The translations under genes were made by a program, and so were the position numbers. A stretch of 64,000 bases of DNA from Roseibium aestuarii (GTDB taxonomy: Bacteria > Pseudomonadota > Alphaproteobacteria > Rhizobiales > Stappiaceae), in the NCBI RefSeq assembly GCF_008477545.1, contig NZ_VORA01000001.1, positions 248,001-312,000 of the forward strand. Reading direction: 5' to 3'. Below are positions 44,867-53,887 of this stretch, one piece after another. Each line of letters opens with the position of its first letter. Within the stretch, counting starts at the first letter, position 1. Below the pieces are notes generated by a model. It was not told the origin of the DNA. It was given only the letters and a program-made list of their open reading frames with translations, and did not search any database.

Positions 44867-45646
44867 TCAGTCCGACGCGCGATCCGCGAGCTCGGCCTCA
44901 TAGGCCTTGGCCACCCGCAGGAAGCGGGCATGGGCATAATTGACCGACAGGATTAGGCCCCACCAGCCATAGCGGGCATAGCGGCGCACCAGATAGGCCT
45001 TGAAGAACGCCACCGGAAACTCGCTCAGAAGCCGCCAGCGTGACAGGCTGCGGCCGCGAGCCCGCATGTCCGCCACCTGCATGTTCGAATAGCGGTTGTA
45101 CTTGCCGACCTGAAAATCCAGATCGCGGATCGAGCGATGCGCCATGGGGTGGCGCAGATCCTCGCCACGGGTTCCGGGCTCCGGGCGTACGGTGTCATGC
45201 ACCGTGGACGCGGAGAACCGGCCCTTGCGCCGGTCGTAGAGCCGGATCTGGTGATAGCCATAGGCCCAGGCGGCGGGTTTTTCCTCGTGGGCGAAGACAT
45301 CCAGGATCATGACACGCCAGTGATCGGCTTGCCGGTGACGGCCTGAGGAGACGAGGCTCTCGATCTCGGTCCGAAGCTCCGGCGTGACTTCCTCGTCCGC
45401 ATCCAGGTTGAACAGCCAGTCGTTGCGGCACTGGTCCTCTCCGAAACGCTTTTGCGGACCATATCCGGGCCAGGGATTGTGGATCACCCGGGCGCCGAGC
45501 GCCTGTGCCACCGCCACCGTGTCGTCGCTGGAGCCACTGTCGATGACGATCACCTCATCTGCCCAGTCGATGACGCTGGAGATGGCACGGCCGATGCGAT
45601 CGGCTTCGTTGCAGGCGATGATGAAGGCGGAGACGGGAAGGGACAT
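44867..45646 (-). CDS. Family 2 glycosyltransferase, LPS-core type (WaaE/KdtX-like)
   Basis: 259 aa from ATG 45646 (MSLPVSAFIIACNEADRI); the frame extends upstream without GT2 character. GT-A motifs: IIACNEADRIGR, VIVIDSGSSDDTV, and LFNLDADEEVT (DxD). The GYGPQKRFGEDQCRNDW segment is typical of the beta-1,4-glucosyltransferase family that modifies the lipopolysaccharide inner core. It lies alone, divergent from the LacI regulator. Confidence 0.88.
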   Translation of the reverse strand: MSLPVSAFIIACNEADRIGRAISSVIDWADEVIVIDSGSSDDTVAVAQALGARVIHNPWPGYGPQKRFGEDQCRNDWLFNLDADEEVTPELRTEIESLVSSGRHRQADHWRVMILDVFAHEEKPAAWAYGYHQIRLYDRRKGRFSASTVHDTVRPEPGTRGEDLRHPMAHRSIRDLDFQVGKYNRYSNMQVADMRARGRSLSRWRLLSEFPVAFFKAYLVRRYARYGWWGLILSVNYAHARFLRVAKAYEAELADRASD

Positions 45647-45909
45647 GCAGGCAGACCGGCGCGTTGAAAGGGCTCGCGTCGGTTTAGCAGGTCTTGCGGC
45701 AGGTGTCAGGCGGCAGCGGAGACCTTGCCCAATTCGGTGGGTCTGTCGGTCACGACCCGCTGTCCCGTTGCGGAAGAAGGCCCCATGGGTCCTGCGCCGG
45801 CGAAAAAGCATGCTGCATTGCACCAAGCTCAAATCCCTTGGAAACCCCGGCGTCGTCTTGGGTGCTGTTGTGGAATCCTGCCCGAGTCACGCAGCCGCTT
45901 GATGCGACG

Positions 45910-45947
45910 CCGAAACCGATTTTGTTGACGTCCGAAACCGTTTTTGT
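45910..45947 (+). promoter_or_regulatory. Two direct repeats, candidate LacI-type operators upstream of the agl-like regulator
   Basis: CCGAAACCGATTTTGT (45910-45925) and CCGAAACCGTTTTTGT (45932-45947), 15 of 16 bases identical and offset 22 bp, so on the same DNA face. Each has an AAAC-CG-TTTT core like LacI-family half-palindromes. They end 71 bp before the regulator ATG. The rest of the 371-bp gap to the glycosyltransferase shows nothing else. Confidence 0.6.
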
Positions 45948-46017
45948 AACTCTGTTTTCAACAAATATGGAAAAGCGAGGGCTGCCAGCAGCCTCGAGGA
46001 ACACTCAAGGGAGCGGG

Positions 46018-47100
46018 ATGGGAACCCTGGAGGAAGAGCGCAGGTCGGTGACGATTGATGACGTCGCGCGCCATGTCGGCGTGGCGAAGGGAACCGTGTC
46101 CCGCGTGCTCAACAACTACAAGGATATCTCGCCCGCCACCCGGGAGCGCATCCTGCACGCCGTGAAGGAGCTGGGCTACCAGCCTTCATCCACCGCCCGC
46201 AGTCTGAAGCGCGGGCGTCAGGACACGATCGGTCTGGTCATGCCCGTGGGTCGAGGTCGCGGCGCGGATCCGTTCCTGTCGGAATTCATCGACGGCATTG
46301 CCCGCGCGCTGGACGGGCTCAACCTCGACCTGCTGATCACCACGGCGCCGTCGACCGCCGATCTGGTGGCCGTGCACGAGCGCCTGATTGCCCGCCGCAA
46401 GGTGGATGGGTTCATCCTCACCCGTACCGAGGTGGACGACGCGCGCATCCGGTTCCTGACCGAGCGTGGTTTCCCCTTCGTGGCCCATGGACGCACCGGT
46501 CAGCCCGAGGCCTTTTCCTGGCTCGACGTGGACAATGAGGCGGTTTTCGTCGAAGGCGTTCGTCACCTCCACGGGCTTGGCCACCGGCGGATCGCCATGC
46601 TGGCCGGACCGCAGGACCTGAACTTCGCCCGGCAGCGTGTGGAAGGCTATCGCGGCGGCCTGGCGCAATCGGGCATCCCGGTCGAGGTCGAGGTCGAGCT
46701 CGAGATCGTCACGGATCTGACCGAGGAGGGCGGTGCGGAAGGCGCTCGCCGGCTGCTCGCCCTGCCGTTGCCGCCCACCGCCGTGCTCTGCACGACCGAT
46801 GCCCAGGCCATTGGCGCCATGCGGCTCATCCGGGATGCCGGGCTGGTCGTGGGACAGGACATCACCGTGATCGGCTACGACGGGCTGCCAGTCGGGGCCT
46901 ATCTCGATCCGCCGCTGACCACATTCTCGCAGGCCGCGCGTGAGGCGGGAGGTCGCATCGCCGCCATGCTGGTCGACCAGATCGGCAACCCGCTTGCGCG
47001 GCCCGTGCAGGACCTGACTGACGCGCTTCTCATCCGGCGTGGGTCCGACGGACCGCCCGCCCGGACACCGCAGGAAATTGCCGGTCTTCTCGGCAAGTGA
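46018..47100 (+). CDS. LacI-family regulator of the glycoside operon (AglR-like)
   Basis: 360 aa from ATG 46018, preceded by GGGAG. HTH at ~12-35 (VTIDDVARHVGVAKGTVSRVLNN), hinge helix to ~65, then a sugar-binding effector domain with LHGLGHRRIAMLAG and TVIGYDGLPVGAYLDPPLTT. The next gene is the binding protein of an ABC sugar importer 37 nt downstream, an arrangement like aglR-aglEFG in Sinorhizobium. Likely the local repressor/inducer sensor, acting on the direct repeats upstream of its own gene. Confidence 0.92.
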   Translation: MGTLEEERRSVTIDDVARHVGVAKGTVSRVLNNYKDISPATRERILHAVKELGYQPSSTARSLKRGRQDTIGLVMPVGRGRGADPFLSEFIDGIARALDGLNLDLLITTAPSTADLVAVHERLIARRKVDGFILTRTEVDDARIRFLTERGFPFVAHGRTGQPEAFSWLDVDNEAVFVEGVRHLHGLGHRRIAMLAGPQDLNFARQRVEGYRGGLAQSGIPVEVEVELEIVTDLTEEGGAEGARRLLALPLPPTAVLCTTDAQAIGAMRLIRDAGLVVGQDITVIGYDGLPVGAYLDPPLTTFSQAAREAGGRIAAMLVDQIGNPLARPVQDLTDALLIRRGSDGPPARTPQEIAGLLGK

Positions 47101-47137
47101 CGAGACCATTTTCTTATTGATACAAAGGGAGTTGAGC

Positions 47138-48487
47138 ATGATTGGGAGGAAATTGATCGCCGTTTCGACCATGGTGAGCGCGCTGGCGCTGGGCATGGCG
47201 GGCGCACAGGCAGAGGCCCTGAAGTTCTGGACCATCGAGGAACAGCCGGAACGCCTCGCCAAGCAGGAAGAAATGGCTGCGGCCTTCAAGGCCAAGACCG
47301 GCATCGACGTCGAGGTCATTCCGGTGACCGAGAAGGATCTGGGCACCCGTGCCACCGCAGCCTTTGCCGCGGGCGATCTGCCCGACGTGATCTATCACAC
47401 CTTGCAGTATGTCGGCCCCTGGACCGAAGCCGGGATCCTGGATGCGGAAGCCGCCTCCGACGTGATCGCCGCCCTCGATGCCAAGACCTTCGCTCCCGGC
47501 GCTCTCGCCATGTCCACCGTGGACGGTGAATATGCATCCGTTCCGGTCGATGGCTGGACCCAGATGATCGTCTATCGCAAGGATCTCTTCGAGAAGAACG
47601 GTCTGGAAGCGCCGACCACCTATGACGCGATCCTGAAGGCCGTCGAGAAACTGCACAACCCGCCGGAAATGTTCGGCTTCGTGTCGGCCACCAAGATCGA
47701 CGAGAACTTCATGAGCCAGGTGCTGGAGCATGTGTTCCTCGCCAACGGCGTGTCCCCGGTCAGTGCCGACGGCTTCAAGCCGCTGGACGAGAAGAAGACC
47801 GTCGAAGCCCTCGAGTTCTACAAGGCCATCTCCAAGGCATCCCCTCCGGGGGACCTGTTCTGGAAGCAGTCTCGTGAAGTCTACTTCGCGGGCCAGGCTG
47901 CCATGATCATCTGGTCGCCCTTCATCCTCGACGAGCTGGCCGGCCTGCGCGACAGCGCTCCGCCCACCATCAACGATGATCCGACCTCCCCGGAACTGGC
48001 CAGCCTCACCGGCGTGGTGACCACTTTTGCCGGTCCTTCGAACCCGAAGGGCGCTGCCTGGGGTGACATCCGCTACTTCGGCATCACCAACGATGCCGAC
48101 ACCGATGCGGCCATGGAATTCGTCAAGTTCTCCATGGACGAAGGCTACCTTTCCACCCTGTCCATCGCTCCGGAAGGCAAGTTCCCGATCCGTCGCGGCA
48201 CCGATGCCGAAGCCGACAAGTTCGTGAAGGGCTGGGCTGCCCTGCCGGTGGGCGTGGACCGCAAGGCGCCCCTGGGCGACCTCTATGATGCAGCCACCAT
48301 CCAGTCGATTGTCGATGGTCTGGAGACCGCAAGCCGCTGGGGCGTCGAGGAAGGTCAGCTCTCGCTGGCATCCAAGATCGTCAACAGCCAGGTCCTGAAC
48401 CGTCTGGTGCGCGAGTTCATCGACGGTGAGCGCGATGCCGCCGCGACGGTTGCCGCCATCAACGATGAGCTGGCCAAGATCCAGTAA
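47138..48487 (+). CDS. Sugar ABC transporter substrate-binding protein (AglE-like)
   Basis: 449 aa from ATG 47138, with GGGAG 6 nt upstream. Sec signal peptide (MIGRKLIAVSTMVSALALGMAGAQAEA) and a family 1 extracellular binding protein: LKFWTIEEQPERL, GDLPDVIYHTLQYVGPW, PVDGWTQMIVYRKDLFEKNG and MIIWSPFILDEL. Binds an oligosaccharide or glycoside in the periplasm. Two strong hairpins follow the stop before the first permease gene. Confidence 0.92.
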   Translation: MIGRKLIAVSTMVSALALGMAGAQAEALKFWTIEEQPERLAKQEEMAAAFKAKTGIDVEVIPVTEKDLGTRATAAFAAGDLPDVIYHTLQYVGPWTEAGILDAEAASDVIAALDAKTFAPGALAMSTVDGEYASVPVDGWTQMIVYRKDLFEKNGLEAPTTYDAILKAVEKLHNPPEMFGFVSATKIDENFMSQVLEHVFLANGVSPVSADGFKPLDEKKTVEALEFYKAISKASPPGDLFWKQSREVYFAGQAAMIIWSPFILDELAGLRDSAPPTINDDPTSPELASLTGVVTTFAGPSNPKGAAWGDIRYFGITNDADTDAAMEFVKFSMDEGYLSTLSIAPEGKFPIRRGTDAEADKFVKGWAALPVGVDRKAPLGDLYDAATIQSIVDGLETASRWGVEEGQLSLASKIVNSQVLNRLVREFIDGERDAAATVAAINDELAKIQ

Positions 48488-48515
48488 GCGGATCGCGCTT
48501 CGACAAGACGCATCT

Positions 48516-48540
48516 TCCCGGGCCGCCAGCCGGTCCGGGA
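48516..48540 (+). other. Intercistronic stem-loop 1 after the binding-protein gene
   Basis: 10-bp stem with one G-T pair (TCCCGGGCCG / CGGTCCGGGA), 5-nt loop, 28 nt after the stop, no T-run. Confidence 0.65.
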
Positions 48541-48555
48541 GGGTCTCTCTCCGCA

Positions 48556-48575
48556 GGTGCCGGTTTTCCGGCGCC
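48556..48575 (+). other. Intercistronic stem-loop 2 after the binding-protein gene
   Basis: 8-bp stem with one T-G pair (GGTGCCGG / CCGGCGCC) and TTTT loop, 15 nt after stem-loop 1. The tandem pair probably protects the binding-protein mRNA 3' end. Confidence 0.6.
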
Positions 48576-48664
48576 CGGTTCTCAAGGCCCGGCCATCACG
48601 TTGATCCCGCCATTTGCAGGACGTCGGATCCGGCCCCTCTCCGAAGAGAAAAGCAGTTCGAGCG

Positions 48665-50023
48665 ATGTCTGACATCAGCCCATCCTCAGTTTCGGCCAGC
48701 GCCTCGGCCGCAGCTTCGGCATCCGTCGCAACAAAGGCGGAAGTTCCCGCGCATCCGCCCCGGGGCATCGGTCCCATGCGCCGCCGGGAATCGCGGCTCG
48801 CCTATCTGATGCTTGCGCCCACGTTCCTGATCGTCCTGGTGATCGTCCTGGGGCCGCTGCTCGCCAACTTCTGGATCAGCGTGAAGCCCGTCGGCCTTGC
48901 CGATCTGCGGCCGCCGAGCGTGCTCGTGAGCGAACGCCTGCGCGGCAGCCCGAAGGCCGTGGGCGACGCGGTGACGCTGGAATATCGCCTGCGCAATTCC
49001 ACCACCGACAAGGAAATCCGCGACGTGGTGCTCACCGATGCACTGCCCGCCGGTCTGACCGTCACGTCCCTGCCGGAGGGTTGCGCCCTCGAAGGCGAAA
49101 CGCTCACCTGTGCGCTGGGCACGGTGCCAGGCAAATGGCGCGAGACCCTGAAGCTTGAGGGCACGGTCTCCCAGGCCTTTCTCGACATCGAGGACCCGCA
49201 CGAGCAGGTCGAGGCAACGGTAACCGGCGATGCCGACAACATCCTCACCAGCTTCGAGTTCACCCTCGAGAACTTCGCCCGCATCTTCGATCACGCCGAA
49301 TTCTGGAGCGTGCTGCGGGTCACCTTCTACTACACGATCTTCGGCACGGCGGGCGCCCTCGTGCTCGGCCTCTTTGCCGCCCAGCTCCTGCATGTGTCCT
49401 TCCGCGGACGCGGCTTCCTGCGCGGGCTCTTCCTCTTCCCCTATGTCTCGCCGGTCATTGCCGTGGCCTTCACCTGGGTCGTTCTGCTGGATCCCTTCTC
49501 CGGCACGGTCAATGCGCTGGCGACCAAGATGGGTCTGGCCGATCAGGCGATCAACTTCTTCGGCCAGCGCGCGGTGGATCTGCATCTCTTCGGCCTGACC
49601 ATCGAGTTTCCCCTGGCGCTGACCACGGTCATCGCCTTCGAGGCCTGGCGCTATTTCCCGCTGTCCTTCCTCTTCATCCTCGCGCGCATGCAGTCCATGA
49701 ACACGGATGTCTACGAGGCGGCCGAGATGGACGGCGCGACCCCGTTCCAGCAGTTCTGGTACATCTCGCTGCCGCAGCTTGTGGGCATTCTCTCGGTCCT
49801 GTTCCTGCTGCGCTTCATCTGGACCTTCAACAAGTTCGACGACATCTTCCTGCTCACCGGCGGCAATGCGGGCACCCGCACCCTGACCGTGGATGTCTAT
49901 GAACAGGGCTTTGCCCTGTCCAACCTGGGCGCAGGCGCCGCCGTGGCCGTGGTGGTCTTCGTGGTCCTCGTCGTCTTCGCCACCCTCTTCATGACCCTTT
50001 CGCCGAAAGAGGAGGGCCTCTGA
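48665..50023 (+). CDS. Sugar ABC transporter permease 1 (AglF-like) with a DUF11-like periplasmic domain
   Basis: 452 aa from ATG 48665, longer than the usual ~300. After a Ser/Ala-rich cytoplasmic tail (1-40) comes TM1 (~47-70). About 110 residues follow that read as a beta-sandwich: VTLEYRLRNSTTDKEIRDV, VLTDALPAGLTVTSLPEGC, LTCALGTVPGKWRETLKL, the pattern of DUF11 repeats. The remaining five or so helices and the EAA loop (EAAEMDGATPFQQFWYISLP) are canonical. By topology the insert lies in the periplasm, like the P2 loop of MalF, and could contact the binding protein. The next gene starts 1 nt after its stop. Confidence 0.9.
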   Translation: MSDISPSSVSASASAAASASVATKAEVPAHPPRGIGPMRRRESRLAYLMLAPTFLIVLVIVLGPLLANFWISVKPVGLADLRPPSVLVSERLRGSPKAVGDAVTLEYRLRNSTTDKEIRDVVLTDALPAGLTVTSLPEGCALEGETLTCALGTVPGKWRETLKLEGTVSQAFLDIEDPHEQVEATVTGDADNILTSFEFTLENFARIFDHAEFWSVLRVTFYYTIFGTAGALVLGLFAAQLLHVSFRGRGFLRGLFLFPYVSPVIAVAFTWVVLLDPFSGTVNALATKMGLADQAINFFGQRAVDLHLFGLTIEFPLALTTVIAFEAWRYFPLSFLFILARMQSMNTDVYEAAEMDGATPFQQFWYISLPQLVGILSVLFLLRFIWTFNKFDDIFLLTGGNAGTRTLTVDVYEQGFALSNLGAGAAVAVVVFVVLVVFATLFMTLSPKEEGL

Positions 50024-50024
50024 G

Positions 50025-51272
50025 ATGCTCGCTCCGCTTCTTCTTGCCGTGCTGTCCGGTACTCTGTGGGGCGCTGTGGCGCTCTCGGTCATGGGGGTCA
50101 CGCTCACGCTGGTCAGCGGTGTGGTCGCCATGCCGGCCGCCGGCGCCGCCGCCCTTGCCGGCGCCTGTCATGGGGTCTGGCTGGTGGTCACCGGCCGCGC
50201 CGGTCGCAGCGCCTCGGGCGAGGCGCTCCGTCTTGCCCCGGATCTCGGCATCGATCTGCTGCTGCTCTTCGTGCTGATGATGGGCCTGAGCCTCGCCATG
50301 CCCTTCAGCCTGCCGTTCGACACCCATCCGCTGATGCAGGCCCTGGCGCTGGTTGCAGCCCTTGCGGCTGTGATCGCGGCCAACCGCCTGTGCCTGACGG
50401 GCGTGCGTCTGGCGCCCATGCGCCGCTATGACGTGGAGCTGGTCATCATCCGCGCGCTGAAGGGGCTTGGCTTCGTCTTCTTCTTCATCATCGTCGCCCT
50501 GCCGTTCTACGTCATGGTGATGACCTCCCTGAAGAGCCAGCAGGCGCTGCTCGCCAATCCGCTGGACCTGTCCATCGACCTGGGACAGGGCATCACGAGC
50601 CTGCTGCGGTCCTATGTGGAGCTCTTCACCAAATACGACTTCGGCACCTATCTCTGGGTGTCGACCGTGGTGTCCGTGGCAACCGTGGTGCTGACCCTGC
50701 TCTTTTCCGTGCCCGGCGCCTATGCGGTGGCGCGGCTCCGGTTCCGCGGTCAGGCGATGCTGTCGCGCTCGGTGCTGCTGATCTACATGGTCCCGGCCAT
50801 CGTTCTGGTCATTCCGCTTTACGCGGTCTTCTCCCAGCTCGGGCTGCGCAACAGCCTGACCGGACTGCTCATCGTCTATCCGGCGACGACCATTCCCGTG
50901 GCGCTCTACATGCTGCAGGGCTATTTCCGCGGCCTGCCGGCCGAGCTGGAAGAGGCGGGGCTGATGGATGGCCTGAGCCGTCTCGGCGTGATCCTCAAGA
51001 TCACCTTGCCGCTGTCCCTTCCGGCGCTCGCGTCCGTGTCCCTCTATGTCTTCATGATCGCCTGGAACGAGTTCCTCTTCGCCTTCATGTTCCTGGACAA
51101 TCCGGACATCTTCACCCTGTCGCGCGGCATCGTCGCGCTGAATTCCTCCGAAGTCCCAAGACAGCACCTTATGGCCGGGGCGGTGATCGCCACCGTGCCG
51201 GTGCTCTTCATCTTCCTGTGGTTCGAGCGCTTCCTGGTTCAGGGCCTGACCGCAGGCAGCGTGAAGGGGTGA
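50025..51272 (+). CDS. Sugar ABC transporter permease 2 (AglG-like) with N-terminal membrane extension
   Basis: 415 aa, against about 280-300 for the family. The C-terminal ~275 residues are a normal permease with MTSLKSQQALLANP, the EAA loop ELEEAGLMDGLSRLGVILKITLP and AWNEFLFAFMFL. The first ~130 residues add three to four hydrophobic helices (MLAPLLLAVLSGTLWGAV, GIDLLLLFVLMMGLSLAM, LMQALALVAALAAVIA) of no known role. Translation is probably coupled to permease 1. Confidence 0.9.
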   Translation: MLAPLLLAVLSGTLWGAVALSVMGVTLTLVSGVVAMPAAGAAALAGACHGVWLVVTGRAGRSASGEALRLAPDLGIDLLLLFVLMMGLSLAMPFSLPFDTHPLMQALALVAALAAVIAANRLCLTGVRLAPMRRYDVELVIIRALKGLGFVFFFIIVALPFYVMVMTSLKSQQALLANPLDLSIDLGQGITSLLRSYVELFTKYDFGTYLWVSTVVSVATVVLTLLFSVPGAYAVARLRFRGQAMLSRSVLLIYMVPAIVLVIPLYAVFSQLGLRNSLTGLLIVYPATTIPVALYMLQGYFRGLPAELEEAGLMDGLSRLGVILKITLPLSLPALASVSLYVFMIAWNEFLFAFMFLDNPDIFTLSRGIVALNSSEVPRQHLMAGAVIATVPVLFIFLWFERFLVQGLTAGSVKG

Positions 51273-51338
51273 TCGATCCGAACCTCGCTGACATCGCCGC
51301 AAAGAGCGATCAGTTTTCCCTCAGGGAGTTGAAAGACC

Positions 51339-52625
51339 ATGGCTTCCAGCCTTGATACCGTCGCCCATGACATTCTCATCGGGAATGATCTCGGGGGCTA
51401 CACCATCCCCACCAAGGGGCTCTATCCCTACCAGTGGAACTGGGATTCCGTTTTCGTGGCGCTGGGCTTTGCCACCTTCGACCTGAACCGGGCCTGGCGC
51501 GAGCTGGAAACCCTGTTCGAGGGGCAGTGGACAGACGGCATGCTGCCGCACATTCTCTTCCGCAAGAATGATCCGGGCTATTTCCCCGGTCCCGATGTGT
51601 GGAAGACCACCCACGAACCCTTCCCGACCTCTGGCCATTCCCAGCCGCCGGTCGCCGCCATCGTGGTGCGCGATCTCTACGAGCAGTCCCCGACGCCGGA
51701 AAATGCGGCGCGGGCGAAGGCGCTCTTCCCGAAGCTGATGGCCTGGCACCGCTGGTGGGCGACCTACCGCGACCCGTCGGGGGAGGGCAGTGTCGCCATC
51801 ATCCACCCCTGGGAATCCGGTCGCGACAACCTGCCGGACTGGGATGAGCCCCTGTCCCTTGTCGACACCTCCGGCATCGAGGCCTACGAGCGCAAGGACA
51901 CCACGCACGTGGATGCCTCCGTGCGTCCGCGCAAGCTCGATTACGATCGCTACATGGCCATCTTGCAATCCGGCCGCGCGGTCGGCTGGGATCCGGTCAA
52001 GGTGGTCGAGAACAGCCCCTTCCTGGTGGCCGATCCGGCCATCACCATGATCCTCCTGCGCGCCAACCGGGATCTCCTGGCACTCGCCGCAAGTCTCGGG
52101 ATCGATGAGGCGAAGGCGGAGATCGAGGGCTGGATCGCACGTCTGGAGAAGGGGGCGGCAAGCCTCTGGAACGAGGAGGTTCAGGCCTTCACCACCAAGA
52201 ACCTGCGGAGCGGTGTTCGCGGCGCCGGCGTGTCGAGCGCGGCCTTCCTGGCCCCTTTCGCAGGCGTCGGAACGCCGGACCAGCTTGCCGCAATGCGCGC
52301 CCATTTCGACCGGATTGCCGCAAAGGCGACCTTCACCGTGCCGTCCTATGACCCGGACTATCCGGGCTTCGAACCCATGCGCTACTGGCGCGGGCCGATC
52401 TGGGCCGTGGTCAACTACATGATCGCCCGGGGCCTTGCGGAAAGTGGCGATGCGGAGCGGTCCGAGCGCGTACGCGCCGACACCGAACGGCTCGTCGCCC
52501 TCAGCGGCTTCGCGGAATATTTCAGCCCGATCGACGGCACCGGCGCGGGCGGGAGATCCTTCTCCTGGACGGCAGCAGTCTGGCTGGCCTGGGTGTCTCC
52601 GCAGCGGCAGGTCCAGGCGGCCTGA
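51339..52625 (+). CDS. GH63-type glycoside hydrolase (glucosylglycerate/mannosylglycerate hydrolase-like)
   Basis: 428 aa, a predicted (alpha/alpha)6-barrel with no signal peptide, so cytoplasmic. PYQWNWDSVFVALGFATFDL, GQWTDGMLPHILF, SQPPVAAIVVRDLY, IIHPWESGRDNLPDWDEPL, RYWRGPIWAVVNY and EYFSPIDGTGAGGRSFSWTAA match the GH63 branch that includes glucosylglycerate and mannosylglycerate hydrolases. The acidic residues near WESGRDN and EYFSP are likely catalytic. It sits between the permeases and the ATPase, so it probably cleaves the imported solute. Trehalase-like activity is an alternative. Confidence 0.85.
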   Translation: MASSLDTVAHDILIGNDLGGYTIPTKGLYPYQWNWDSVFVALGFATFDLNRAWRELETLFEGQWTDGMLPHILFRKNDPGYFPGPDVWKTTHEPFPTSGHSQPPVAAIVVRDLYEQSPTPENAARAKALFPKLMAWHRWWATYRDPSGEGSVAIIHPWESGRDNLPDWDEPLSLVDTSGIEAYERKDTTHVDASVRPRKLDYDRYMAILQSGRAVGWDPVKVVENSPFLVADPAITMILLRANRDLLALAASLGIDEAKAEIEGWIARLEKGAASLWNEEVQAFTTKNLRSGVRGAGVSSAAFLAPFAGVGTPDQLAAMRAHFDRIAAKATFTVPSYDPDYPGFEPMRYWRGPIWAVVNYMIARGLAESGDAERSERVRADTERLVALSGFAEYFSPIDGTGAGGRSFSWTAAVWLAWVSPQRQVQAA

Positions 52626-52657
52626 GAATGAAGACCTTTCAGAACGGGAAGAAGTAA

Positions 52658-53719
<1,062 letters not shown>

Positions 53720-53776
53720 GCTGCCGGTTAGGGCCAATAATGCGGAGAGAGAGATCTTTCGCCTGCCTCTCCTCCG

Positions 53777-53861
53777 TCATTCTCGGCCCTTTGCCGAGAA
53801 TCCAGCCTTTCTGAGGGGGATACGCTGCGTACTGGATGCTCGGGACCAGCCCGAGCATGAC
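53777..53861. repeat. REP/BIME-like double palindrome
   Basis: Two hairpins facing each other: ATTCTCGGC-loop-GCCGAGAAT (53780-53802) and ATGCTCGGG-loop-CCCGAGCAT (53836-53858), both 9-bp stems with 5-nt loops. The outer GTCAT/ATGAC and inner ATCCAG/CTGGAT ends mirror each other, so the whole unit is one larger inverted repeat. It sits between the convergent ATPase and alpha-glucosidase genes, a usual place for such elements. Confidence 0.7.
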
Positions 53862-53887
53862 CAGCTGAGGCGACAAGTCTTGGCGCG

